Positions 1 to 5,458 of a stretch of DNA of 5,671 bases are shown here, piece after piece. Origin of the DNA: Candidatus Omnitrophota bacterium (GTDB taxonomy: Bacteria > Omnitrophota > Gorgyraeia > Gygaellales > UBA12090). Below the pieces are notes generated by a model, which was not told the DNA's origin, ran no database searches, and was given only the letters and a program-made list of their open reading frames with translations. The DNA is taken from NCBI GenBank assembly GCA_003510525.1, contig DOMD01000035.1, positions 3,597 through 9,267 on the forward strand, in the 5' to 3' direction. Numbering within the stretch: position 1 is the stretch's first letter; each line of letters opens with the position of its first letter. The translations under genes and the position numbers were made by a program.

Positions 1-56
1 ATAATAATAAAGGCCACGGCATACCAGCGGTTGTCCGCTTTGAATAATTTGAACAT
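1..56 (-). CDS. N-terminal fragment of a membrane or exported protein, possibly signal peptidase II (runs off the window)
   Basis: Eighteen complete codons are visible from an ATG at 56-54, reading MFKLFKADNRWYAVAFII before the window ends. The short basic and aromatic stretch followed by the start of a hydrophobic run fits a first membrane segment. The ATG lies two bases after the yggT stop codon, so the gene is almost certainly translated in the same operon. A GAG lies six bases from the ATG and AGGA directly abuts it, so the ribosome site is weak and translational coupling to yggT is likely. The N-terminus resembles that of lipoprotein signal peptidase LspA, which often begins with a short basic stretch and a Trp-containing first helix. 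The catalytic Asp motifs lie outside the window, so the name is only a guess. Confidence 0.55.
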   Translation of the reverse strand, partial: MFKLFKADNRWYAVAFII

Positions 57-58
57 TC

Positions 59-361
59 CTATCTCATTCTTAACGCTATATCCGCTAAAGTCTTGACCGC
101 AAATGACTTTAAAAACATAATCGCTAAAAAGGCAATCAGGGGCGAGAGGTCAATTCCCATTCTAAGGTTATGGGGAAGCATCCTCCTTATCGGCGAGAGC
201 ACCCATTCGGTAGCTTTCTCCAGAAACTGCACTACCGGATTATACGGGTCAGGGCTAACCCAGCTGATCAGAGCCCGGATGAGTATCAGCCAATAAAAAA
301 TAGTCAGGATGACCTCTAAAATATGGGCAATAGCCATCAAAAAATTAGAAAAAATAAACAT
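59..361 (-). CDS. yggT: YggT family integral membrane protein
   Basis: This 100-aa protein matches the YggT/Ycf19 family (YlmG in Gram-positives) in length and pattern. It has an N-terminal hydrophobic helix at about residues 5-30, a short loop with a conserved-looking WVSPDPYNP segment, an amphipathic middle containing LSPIRRMLP, and a second hydrophobic helix at about 70-90 starting at GIDLSPLIAF. The RALISW and SPIRR...GIDLSP elements are family hallmarks. YggT proteins sit in the inner membrane or thylakoid membrane and have been linked to cell division, chromosome or nucleoid distribution and osmotic tolerance, but their molecular function is not settled. The ATG is two bases after the malQ stop and is preceded by AAAGGA at a seven-base spacing, which supports this start. 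It is probably the fourth gene of the oxidoreductase-malQ transcript. Confidence 0.9.
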   Translation of the reverse strand: MFIFSNFLMAIAHILEVILTIFYWLILIRALISWVSPDPYNPVVQFLEKATEWVLSPIRRMLPHNLRMGIDLSPLIAFLAIMFLKSFAVKTLADIALRMR

Positions 362-363
362 AC

Positions 364-2232
364 TTATATCCTTTCGGCCTTGGAATTAATATTTTTGATA
401 ATAGTATTCATCGGTAAAGCCAGCATATCCTCTAAGGACAAAGGCATAACTAATGACCAATTCTTAGGGCTGACGGTCCCGGGAAAATTAATCCGGAATT
501 CCCAAAGGTCGCATTCATTCAGGCAGTCTATGGAAATCCAATCCTGGAGAAGCTGAATACTGAAAATAGAAGCGGTGTTGCTGGCCTTCTCCATAGCCAT
601 GCGGATAAGGTCGGAAAGACAGGCCTTCTCCATGGCTATACGAGCGGGCTCGGAAAGACAGGCCTTCTGTTTCGCCTGTGGCTTCAAATAATTCAAGAAC
701 TTGCCTTTTTCTCCGTGGGATTCTAAGTATAAATTGATAAACTCTCCAGCCTTATCCCGGGGTAATTTCAATTTCTCAAGCAGGACATCCGGGTTTTGGA
801 CGCTCTCTTTCCAACGCAGACGGTTATGCGTTGATTGCTTTAAATCAAAAAGTTCATTCTTTAACTCCTCAAAGTTCACTCCCCATTTTTTGCACTTTCT
901 CTTAAAAAGCTGTTCATCAATAGTCCCGGCCTCAAACTGCCACCAGGCGCACAGCGAACTGCTGTCGTGAGTTGAAACTGTAGCCACCGAATTTATCCGG
1001 TAATCACCCGGAGCCTTAAAATTATAGGTCCGGCCCCAATCCTTAGACCAGCGCTGGACCTCTATGCCGGGGATGCCCAATTCATACAAAACCTTATTAG
1101 AACAAGGTGGTATTACCCCTAAGTCCTCGGCGCAAGGCAGCATAGTGGTATTTTCCACCATCACCGTAAGGATCTTACGGCCGTGTTCCTCCCATACGCT
1201 TTCATCAGCCGGATCAAAGGTGCCATTTAGGCCGCCGGTTTCCTGAGGCTCATCTAAAGGTATGGTCCAAACCCGGAATATTCCCACCACATGGTCTATC
1301 CGAAAAAAATCATAGAAATTCTGGGCGTATTTTAATTTTTCTTTCAGGTAATCGTAATCATTCTTCTCAATCACCGGCCAATTATACACCGGCATCCCCC
1401 AGCGCTGGCCATGAGCAAAATACATATCCGGAGGCGCGCCGGAAGAAAGATTCAACTTAAAATAATCCTGCTTTGCCCAGACATCAGCGCTGTCCCGGGA
1501 AACCAAAAATGGCAAATCTCCCATTATGAAAACCTGCCGGCCTTGGGCATATTTCTTGATCACCCTAAACTGCTCGTATAACTGCCACTGCAGCCATTTG
1601 TGAAAACTTATCCTTTCTGAATTATCTTGCTCAAATAATTCAAGGGCCTTTTGATCCCGATATTTCAGCTTATCTTCCCAGGCCTCCCAAGCGGACTGAT
1701 TATTTTTTTCCTTAATTACCTTAAATAAGGCATAATCTTCCAGCCAAAATTTATTCTCCTCTAAATAACGGTTGAAATCTTTAACGCCGCCGGAGTCAGT
1801 CAAATCCCGGTGATTCCCGAAGACTCCCCAGAGAAGCTCTAGTTTAGCCTGTTTTATTCCATAATCCACCCGCTCTCCCCCGGCCGGAAACTTCTCACTG
1901 AGCTTATCCAGCTTAGCCTTAAAAGCAGACATCTTAACTGCCTTTAGCCCCCGCAAAGACAGATACATCGGCTCCAGGGCAAAAGTGCTCTGGGCATCGT
2001 AAGGCCGAAAGTCAAAACCCACATCATTCATCGGAAGTAATTGGATAATACTCATCCCGCAAGCCTTACACCAATCAATCAGAAAGATTAAATCCGTCAA
2101 TTCCCCTATTCCCGCGCTGTATTGCGAATAAAGGGAAAACAAAGGCGCGACTACCCCGGAGCGCCGCTGTAAACCAATCCTCTCCCACTGTTTTCTGGAA
2201 AAGCTGGATAAAAAATTCCGATAATCAATCAT
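364..2232 (-). CDS. malQ: 4-alpha-glucanotransferase (amylomaltase, GH77)
   Basis: The 622-aa product is a GH77 amylomaltase, which transfers alpha-1,4-glucan segments between maltodextrins or glycogen breakdown products in the cytoplasm. The N-terminal RRSGVVAPLFSLYS...GIGELTDL block (about 23-48) is typical. The catalytic residues are all present: nucleophile Asp313 in FRIDHVVG, acid/base Glu369 in CAEDLGVIPP, and transition-state Asp423 in STHDSSS. The GDLPFLVSRDSADVW motif (238-252) is also conserved. At 622 aa it is longer than compact amylomaltases of about 500 aa. Part of the extra length is a C-terminal region with a 13-residue tandem duplication at 523-548. The ATG is eight bases after the beta-subunit stop. 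The sequence before it (AAAGATAAAT) contains no good Shine-Dalgarno site, so coupling to the upstream gene is likely. The start is supported by normal family N-terminal length. The enzyme assignment is secure; the preferred glucan is not known. Confidence 0.95.
   Translation of the reverse strand: MIDYRNFLSSFSRKQWERIGLQRRSGVVAPLFSLYSQYSAGIGELTDLIFLIDWCKACGMSIIQLLPMNDVGFDFRPYDAQSTFALEPMYLSLRGLKAVKMSAFKAKLDKLSEKFPAGGERVDYGIKQAKLELLWGVFGNHRDLTDSGGVKDFNRYLEENKFWLEDYALFKVIKEKNNQSAWEAWEDKLKYRDQKALELFEQDNSERISFHKWLQWQLYEQFRVIKKYAQGRQVFIMGDLPFLVSRDSADVWAKQDYFKLNLSSGAPPDMYFAHGQRWGMPVYNWPVIEKNDYDYLKEKLKYAQNFYDFFRIDHVVGIFRVWTIPLDEPQETGGLNGTFDPADESVWEEHGRKILTVMVENTTMLPCAEDLGVIPPCSNKVLYELGIPGIEVQRWSKDWGRTYNFKAPGDYRINSVATVSTHDSSSLCAWWQFEAGTIDEQLFKRKCKKWGVNFEELKNELFDLKQSTHNRLRWKESVQNPDVLLEKLKLPRDKAGEFINLYLESHGEKGKFLNYLKPQAKQKACLSEPARIAMEKACLSDLIRMAMEKASNTASIFSIQLLQDWISIDCLNECDLWEFRINFPGTVSPKNWSLVMPLSLEDMLALPMNTIIKNINSKAERI
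589..666 (-). repeat. 39-bp in-frame tandem repeat (2 copies plus a partial third) inside malQ
   Basis: In the coding frame, copies at 666-628 and 627-589 encode KACLSEPARIAME and KACLSDLIRMAME. A third partial copy begins at 588 with AAG GCC (KA) and runs into the KASNTASIF segment. The two full copies match at 30 of 39 bases. The first five and last two codons are identical, and the nine differences lie in between; the changes at CGT/CGC and GCC/GCT are silent. The unit looks like an added helical stretch duplicated in frame. Confidence 0.85.
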
Positions 2233-2240
2233 ATTTATCT

Positions 2241-3095
2241 TTAAAGAAATTCCTTTAAGGCTAAACTCACTTTTCCCGGCTCAATTTCCTCATTTACCAG
2301 GGCCTTGTCTTTCGGCAGGCCGTAGGCCTCTTCAAAACTGGGCCGGCCGTTCTTATAGATTATTCCCAGGGGAATCCTATCTCCCCATTCCAGGGATTTT
2401 TCTAAGGCCTTAGTTTTATCAGAAGAGTCATACTCCGGCCCTAATTTATAAATCCGTTTTTTATACCAGGCAAAATTATTTTTTTTATTAAAGGTAACAC
2501 ACCATTGCAAGACATCAATAACGGCCAAACCCCGATGTTTTACCCCCTCCTGAATCATTAAAGAAAGATGCTCCTTATCCCCGGCAAAACCCCTGGCCAC
2601 AAAACCCGCGCCCAAAGCTATGGACATAGTTAGAGGATGTATCGGCTCATCAATCACCCCTTGCGGCTGGACCTTGGTTACATAGCCTAAATCGCTGGTA
2701 GGAGAAGCCTGGCCCTTGGTCAAGGCGTAAACCTGATTATTATGCACTATCACGGTTATATTAATATTCCGGCGGATAGCGTGGATAAGATGATTGCCGC
2801 CTTCGCCATAAATATCCCCGTCGCCGGAAGTAACCAACACCTCCAGTTTATTATTGGCCATCTTAATGCCGGTAGCCGCCGGAATGGCCCGGCCGTGCAG
2901 GCCGTTAAAAACATTGGCATAAAGATAATGGGGTAATTTCGCCGCCTGGCCTATACCGGAAACCAGGACTATTTTATGCGGCTCAAGATTAAGCTTAACC
3001 AGGGCGTCTTTAAGCGCCTCCAGAATCCCGAAATCTCCGCATCCCGGACACCAGGCCGTCTCAAATTTTCCAAAGCTGTTTAAATCAAGCATCAT
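2241..3095 (-). CDS. 2-oxoacid:ferredoxin oxidoreductase, beta (TPP-binding) subunit
   Basis: This 284-aa protein is the thiamine pyrophosphate subunit of a 2-oxoacid:ferredoxin oxidoreductase, which oxidatively decarboxylates a 2-oxoacid to acyl-CoA while reducing ferredoxin, or runs in reverse. It opens with a WCPGCGDFG cluster motif (Cys16, Cys19). NGLHGRAIPAATGIKMAN (64-81) follows, then the TPP/Mg motif GDGD at 91-94, about 25 residues before NNQVYALTKGQASPTS (119-134). Cys199 in VLQWCVTFN is the usual late cluster ligand. The position normally held by the third cluster Cys (GIGC in characterised enzymes) is Gln50 in SGIGQAAKLPHY. The gene follows the gamma-alpha subunit after 35 bases. 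Its ATG (a tandem ATG ATG) has no visible Shine-Dalgarno sequence. The domain pattern resembles KorB/PorB relatives, but whether the substrate is 2-oxoglutarate, pyruvate or a branched oxoacid cannot be told from sequence, so no symbol is given. Confidence 0.93.
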   Translation of the reverse strand: MMLDLNSFGKFETAWCPGCGDFGILEALKDALVKLNLEPHKIVLVSGIGQAAKLPHYLYANVFNGLHGRAIPAATGIKMANNKLEVLVTSGDGDIYGEGGNHLIHAIRRNINITVIVHNNQVYALTKGQASPTSDLGYVTKVQPQGVIDEPIHPLTMSIALGAGFVARGFAGDKEHLSLMIQEGVKHRGLAVIDVLQWCVTFNKKNNFAWYKKRIYKLGPEYDSSDKTKALEKSLEWGDRIPLGIIYKNGRPSFEEAYGLPKDKALVNEEIEPGKVSLALKEFL

Positions 3096-3098
3096 ATT

Positions 3099-3140
3099 TA
3101 GTTTATAGTTTATGGTTTTAGCTATATTTGCTATAAACTA
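3099..3140. repeat. Perfect 10-bp AT-rich inverted repeat spanning the gap between the two oxidoreductase genes
   Basis: TAGTTTATAG at 3099-3108 is the exact reverse complement of CTATAAACTA at 3131-3140, with a 22-base spacer. The spacer side also contains short direct echoes (AGTTTAT repeated at 3100-3113, GCTATA twice at 3121-3136). In the mRNA one arm contains the alpha-subunit stop codon and the other lies a few bases before the beta-subunit ATG. A hairpin of this composition would be weak (two G-C pairs in ten). There is no U-run, so it does not look like a terminator. It may be a remnant of a simple tandem repeat. Confidence 0.6.
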
Positions 3141-4855
3141 TTTTTTAGCTTCTTATATTCCCGGACTATCTCTACCGCCGAAAAAGGCAGGCCGTTAAAT
3201 TTATTTATCCTGTTCTGAATTACCTTTCCGGTTTCCCCGGCAATCAAATGGGCGAATTGCCCGCGGAAATTATTTTCCGCCACGCAAACGAATTCCGCCG
3301 TATCCAGAAAGTCAAAATATTCTTTAGGTAAAGGCCAGACCTGGTTAAAATGCGCTAAGCTCACCTTTTCTTTTTCCGAATTCAAGATATCCACCGCTTC
3401 TTTAAGCGCGCCATAGCTTGAACCCCAGCCAACGAGTATGTTTTTGGCCTCCGGCGGCCCGTATCTTATCGGCCCGGACATCTCTTTTAATAAACCGGCT
3501 GTCTTACGGTTTCTTTTCTTGACCATCTCCGGACGCGTCCAATCCACATCCTCGGTAATATGGCCCTCTTCATCGTGTTCATCGCTATCCGCCACCACCA
3601 GGCCGTAAGGATTTCCCGGCAAGGCCCGGGGAGAAATTCCCGAATCGGTAATTTGGTATCTTTTGTAGTTTTTTATATTCTTTAACTCCTCATCGCTTAA
3701 GATATGCCTTTCAATCTTTAGGCTTTCAACATCAAAACTATCCACGGTTACATAGGAATCGGCTAACAATTGGTCGCTTAAGATTATTACCGGTATCTGG
3801 TATTTATCCGCCAGATTAAAGGCCTTGGCCGTCAGATAAAAGGCGTCTTCTATGGTGAGGGGAGCCACTACCGCCCGGGGAGACTCGCCGCCTCCGGCAT
3901 AAATTACATACTCCAAATCCTCCTGGGCGGTCCGGGTGGGTAAACCGGTAGCCGGGCCCGGCCTCTGGGCGTCAACTATCACTATCGGCGTTTCAGTCAT
4001 TCCGGAAAGGCTGAGGCCCTCAACCATCAGGGCGAAGCCTCCTCCGCTGGTAGCGGTCATGGCCCGGACCCCGGCATAGGAAGCCCCCAAAGCCAGATTT
4101 ATGGAAGCAATCTCATCCTCAGACTGCTCCACTATGAGATTAAATTCTTTGGCCTTAGAGGCGAGATAAGTCATTATCCCGGTGGAAGGACTCATCGGAT
4201 AAGCCGAGATAAACTTGCATCCGGCGGCCAAAGCCCCTAAAGCTATGGTCTCGCTTCCATTCATCAGCATCTTCGGAACACCGTTTGTTTTATTCAGGCG
4301 GGGAAACTTCTTACTTTCAATCTTAAGCCGCGCGAGATTATATCCGGCCTGGGCTGTCTGGATATTGGCTTGCACAACCTCTGGATTCTTATCTTGAAAA
4401 CTTTCCCTGAGCAGGCCGAATAAAATATTTATATCATATTCCAAAATGCCTAGAACCGCCCCCAAAGCCACGGCATTACCCATCAACTTATTCCCCCCGT
4501 TTTCTTTAGCGGTCTTCTCAAAAGGGATATCTAAAATTAACCCTCTCTCTGGATTATAGGTAATCAGGGAAGAATCAAAGATGATAATCGAACTTTCATT
4601 AAGCTCTCGGGTATGATACACACTCTCATCATCCAGGGCAATCAGGATATCGGTGGCATCCGAATGAGCCAGGACCGGACTATCGGCTATCCGGATTTGA
4701 AACCAATTATGCCCGCCCCGGATTCTTGATTGTAAAACCTGATTGGCAAATACATGCCAGCCTCCCCGGGAAAACGCCTTAGCCAGAAGCTGGCCCATAG
4801 TTTGCAGGCCCTGGCCGGCCTCCCCGGCTATTTTTAGGGTAATATCCACGTTCAT
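3131..4855 (-). CDS. 2-oxoacid:ferredoxin oxidoreductase, fused gamma-alpha subunit
   Basis: From the ATG at 4855 the product is 574 aa and joins two subunits found separately in four-subunit enzymes. The gamma domain occupies roughly residues 1-185, with the GEAGQG motif at 11-16 and a QSRIRGGHNWFQIRI segment. The alpha (pyrimidine-binding) domain follows from about 195, with NGSETIALGALAAG, YPMSPST at 219-225, QSEDEIASINLALGASYAG and TATSGGGFALMVEGL. A C-terminal domain containing ILVGWGSSYGALKEA and HFNQVWPLP completes it. This gamma-alpha plus beta arrangement resembles the two-subunit archaeal-type oxidoreductases; no ferredoxin-like delta subunit is encoded beside it. A TTG twelve codons upstream (4891) is in frame, but I prefer the ATG. 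It gives the normal MNVDITLKIAGEAGQG N-terminus and has AGGG four bases or so upstream, while the TTG has no ribosome site. It heads the probable operon with the beta subunit, malQ and yggT. Confidence 0.93.
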   Translation of the reverse strand: MNVDITLKIAGEAGQGLQTMGQLLAKAFSRGGWHVFANQVLQSRIRGGHNWFQIRIADSPVLAHSDATDILIALDDESVYHTRELNESSIIIFDSSLITYNPERGLILDIPFEKTAKENGGNKLMGNAVALGAVLGILEYDINILFGLLRESFQDKNPEVVQANIQTAQAGYNLARLKIESKKFPRLNKTNGVPKMLMNGSETIALGALAAGCKFISAYPMSPSTGIMTYLASKAKEFNLIVEQSEDEIASINLALGASYAGVRAMTATSGGGFALMVEGLSLSGMTETPIVIVDAQRPGPATGLPTRTAQEDLEYVIYAGGGESPRAVVAPLTIEDAFYLTAKAFNLADKYQIPVIILSDQLLADSYVTVDSFDVESLKIERHILSDEELKNIKNYKRYQITDSGISPRALPGNPYGLVVADSDEHDEEGHITEDVDWTRPEMVKKRNRKTAGLLKEMSGPIRYGPPEAKNILVGWGSSYGALKEAVDILNSEKEKVSLAHFNQVWPLPKEYFDFLDTAEFVCVAENNFRGQFAHLIAGETGKVIQNRINKFNGLPFSAVEIVREYKKLKNSL

Positions 4856-4862
4856 AAGCCCT

Positions 4863-4891
4863 ATCTTATCACAAGAAATAATGCCAGGCAA
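4863..4891 (-). promoter_or_regulatory. Possible extended -10 promoter for the oxidoreductase operon
   Basis: On the minus strand TTGCCT (4891-4886) lies 17 bases before TAAGAT (4868-4863). The -10 hexamer is directly preceded by TGA, the TGn of an extended -10. Each hexamer matches four of six consensus bases. It sits just downstream of the terminator hairpin at 4904-4947, where a promoter for the next cluster is expected. The -10 ends seven bases before the ATG, so a transcript from it would be nearly leaderless. This is a weak call. Confidence 0.3.
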
Positions 4892-4903
4892 CGATATTTG
4901 AAC

Positions 4904-4947
4904 AAAAGGGACGATTCTATTCTTTGAAAAATAGAACCGTCCCTTTT
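4904..4947 (-). terminator. Intrinsic terminator hairpin after the zinc-ribbon gene
   Basis: Two 17-base arms at 4904-4920 and 4931-4947 pair with a single non-Watson-Crick position (a G-U or A-C pair depending on the strand read) around a 10-base loop. The arms carry a GGGACG core flanked by A/T, so the RNA would be a strong stem ending in UUUU. It begins 19 bases after the stop codon of the zinc-ribbon gene and precedes the oxidoreductase operon. This marks a transcription unit boundary. Because the A-run and T-run are symmetrical it could also act on plus-strand transcripts, but no plus-strand gene is seen. Confidence 0.8.
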
Positions 4948-4965
4948 ATTTCCTTTATGGCCTTC

Positions 4966-5142
4966 TTAACGACCGCTATCTTTGCGCTTAGAGAAACAAT
5001 CCTTACAGTAAATCGGACGGCCTCCGCTGGGCTTGAAAGGAACTTCGCACTCTTTTTTGCAATCATCGCAAACCGCTTTGTGCATTTCCCGCGGCTGACG
5101 GTTAAATCCGCCACCGCCGCCACCACCACCTTGATATCCCAT
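4966..5142 (-). CDS. Small glycine-run CxxC zinc-ribbon protein (58 aa)
   Basis: The product starts MGYQ, followed by eight consecutive glycines, then a basic FNRQPREMHK linker and one zinc ribbon. The ribbon has Cys25-x2-Cys28, an extra Cys32 in the ECEVPFKP segment, and Cys46-x2-Cys49 in PIYCKDCF, ending with a basic KRKDSGR tail. The CxxC...CEVPFKP...YCxDCF pattern is a recognisable family of very small zinc-ribbon proteins common in uncultured bacterial lineages. Its function is unknown; the basic ends and zinc ribbon would suit nucleic acid or ribosome binding, which is inference. The start is well supported by AAGGAGGT (5154-5147) four bases before the ATG. A longer ORF (5129-4917) overlaps it in another frame, but only this frame has the paired cysteines and the ribosome site. 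A terminator follows 19 bases after the stop. Confidence 0.9.
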   Translation of the reverse strand: MGYQGGGGGGGGFNRQPREMHKAVCDDCKKECEVPFKPSGGRPIYCKDCFSKRKDSGR

Positions 5143-5155
5143 CTTACCTCCTTTT
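5143..5155 (-). promoter_or_regulatory. Strong Shine-Dalgarno site that fixes the zinc-ribbon start
   Basis: The minus strand reads AAAGGAGGTAAG directly before the ATG at 5142. This near-perfect anti-16S complement is stronger than the ribosome sites of the larger genes in the window, suggesting the small protein is made at a high level. Confidence 0.8.
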
Positions 5156-5166
5156 TGTAATACTCT

Positions 5167-5200
5167 CTCCTGCCAACTTCTCTAAAAACTCCGGCAAGAG
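5167..5200 (-). repeat. Inverted repeat in the leader of the zinc-ribbon gene
   Basis: On the minus strand CTCTTGCC (5200-5193) can pair with GGCAGGAG (5174-5167) as seven Watson-Crick pairs and one G-U, around an 18-base loop. It lies 24 to 58 bases before the ATG and does not cover the Shine-Dalgarno site. It may be a leader hairpin, but an 8-bp stem with a large loop can occur by chance. Confidence 0.3.
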
Positions 5201-5252
5201 CCTATAATTAAACTTCCGCTATATTAGCATAAACCCTTCGCGGAATCCAATC

Positions 5253-5282
5253 CTTTTATTTAATATCTTTAGCGCCGGTCAA
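5253..5282 (-). promoter_or_regulatory. Possible sigma-70-like promoter for the zinc-ribbon gene
   Basis: On the minus strand TTGACC (5282-5277, five of six consensus bases) is followed after 18 bases by TAAAAG (5258-5253, four of six). It lies in the 165-bp gap between the small lipoprotein and the zinc-ribbon gene, which otherwise shows no ORF. The -10 is poor and this AT-rich gap offers other weak -10 matches, so the exact site is uncertain. Confidence 0.3.
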
Positions 5283-5307
5283 ATTTTAAGCTTCAATTCC
5301 ACGCGTC

Positions 5308-5436
5308 TTAATTCTTGGTAGCTTGATAGATGCCATAAGAAGCCGCCGCGCTCGCCGCGATACCCAATAAGGCACAGCCTGAAGTAGATAATAATAATAT
5401 CCCCAGAATGATAAACCTAAAGCTTTTTCTCATCAT
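5308..5436 (-). CDS. Very small predicted lipoprotein (42 aa)
   Basis: The reading frame encodes a positively charged start (MMRKSFR), a hydrophobic core (FIILGILLLSTS) and a Gly-Cys at 20-21, the signal peptidase II cleavage pattern. The predicted mature peptide is only 22 residues, begins at Cys21 and is rich in Ala and Gly before ending YGIYQATKN. The lipobox is T-S-G-C, lacking the usual Leu at -3, so it is acceptable but not ideal. AAGGAG (5447-5442) lies five bases before the first in-frame ATG and eight before the second (5433); an out-of-frame ATG at 5440 hits a stop quickly. The gene begins 22 bases after the acetyl-CoA synthetase stop and may be co-transcribed with it. The mature start resembles the N-terminal part of larger Gly/Ala-rich lipoproteins, so it could be a truncated relative or an entericidin-like peptide. 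Its function is unknown. Confidence 0.75.
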   Translation of the reverse strand: MMRKSFRFIILGILLLSTSGCALLGIAASAAASYGIYQATKN

Positions 5437-5458
5437 ACATACTCCTTTTTAGTATCCC

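Noticed and set aside
93..1246. Several plus-strand ORFs of 60-89 codons across yggT and malQ (93-296, 323-556, 701-970, 1064-1246)
   Set aside because: They lie antisense to secure genes, carry no recognisable domain, and have compositions typical of reverse-strand shadows.
4856..4891. In-frame TTG start adding 12 residues to the gamma-alpha subunit
   Set aside because: There is no ribosome site before it and the extra residues (MPGIISCDKIGL) precede a standard family N-terminus. The ATG at 4855 is better supported.
4917..5129. 70-aa minus-strand ORF overlapping the zinc-ribbon gene
   Set aside because: It has no ribosome site, starts with a GTG inside the glycine codons, and runs into the terminator hairpin. 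The other frame encodes a clear CxxC zinc ribbon with a strong ribosome site.
2742..5160. Plus-strand ORFs at 2742-2936, 4215-4397 and 4924-5160
   Set aside because: They are antisense to the oxidoreductase subunits and the zinc-ribbon gene and have no family signal. The last begins inside the terminator arm region.
5388..5400. Short ATA/TAT triplet run, also seen at 1-10
   Set aside because: Both are simply Ile/Leu codons in hydrophobic segments of the lipoprotein signal peptide and of the gene at the window start. They are too short to be a meaningful microsatellite.
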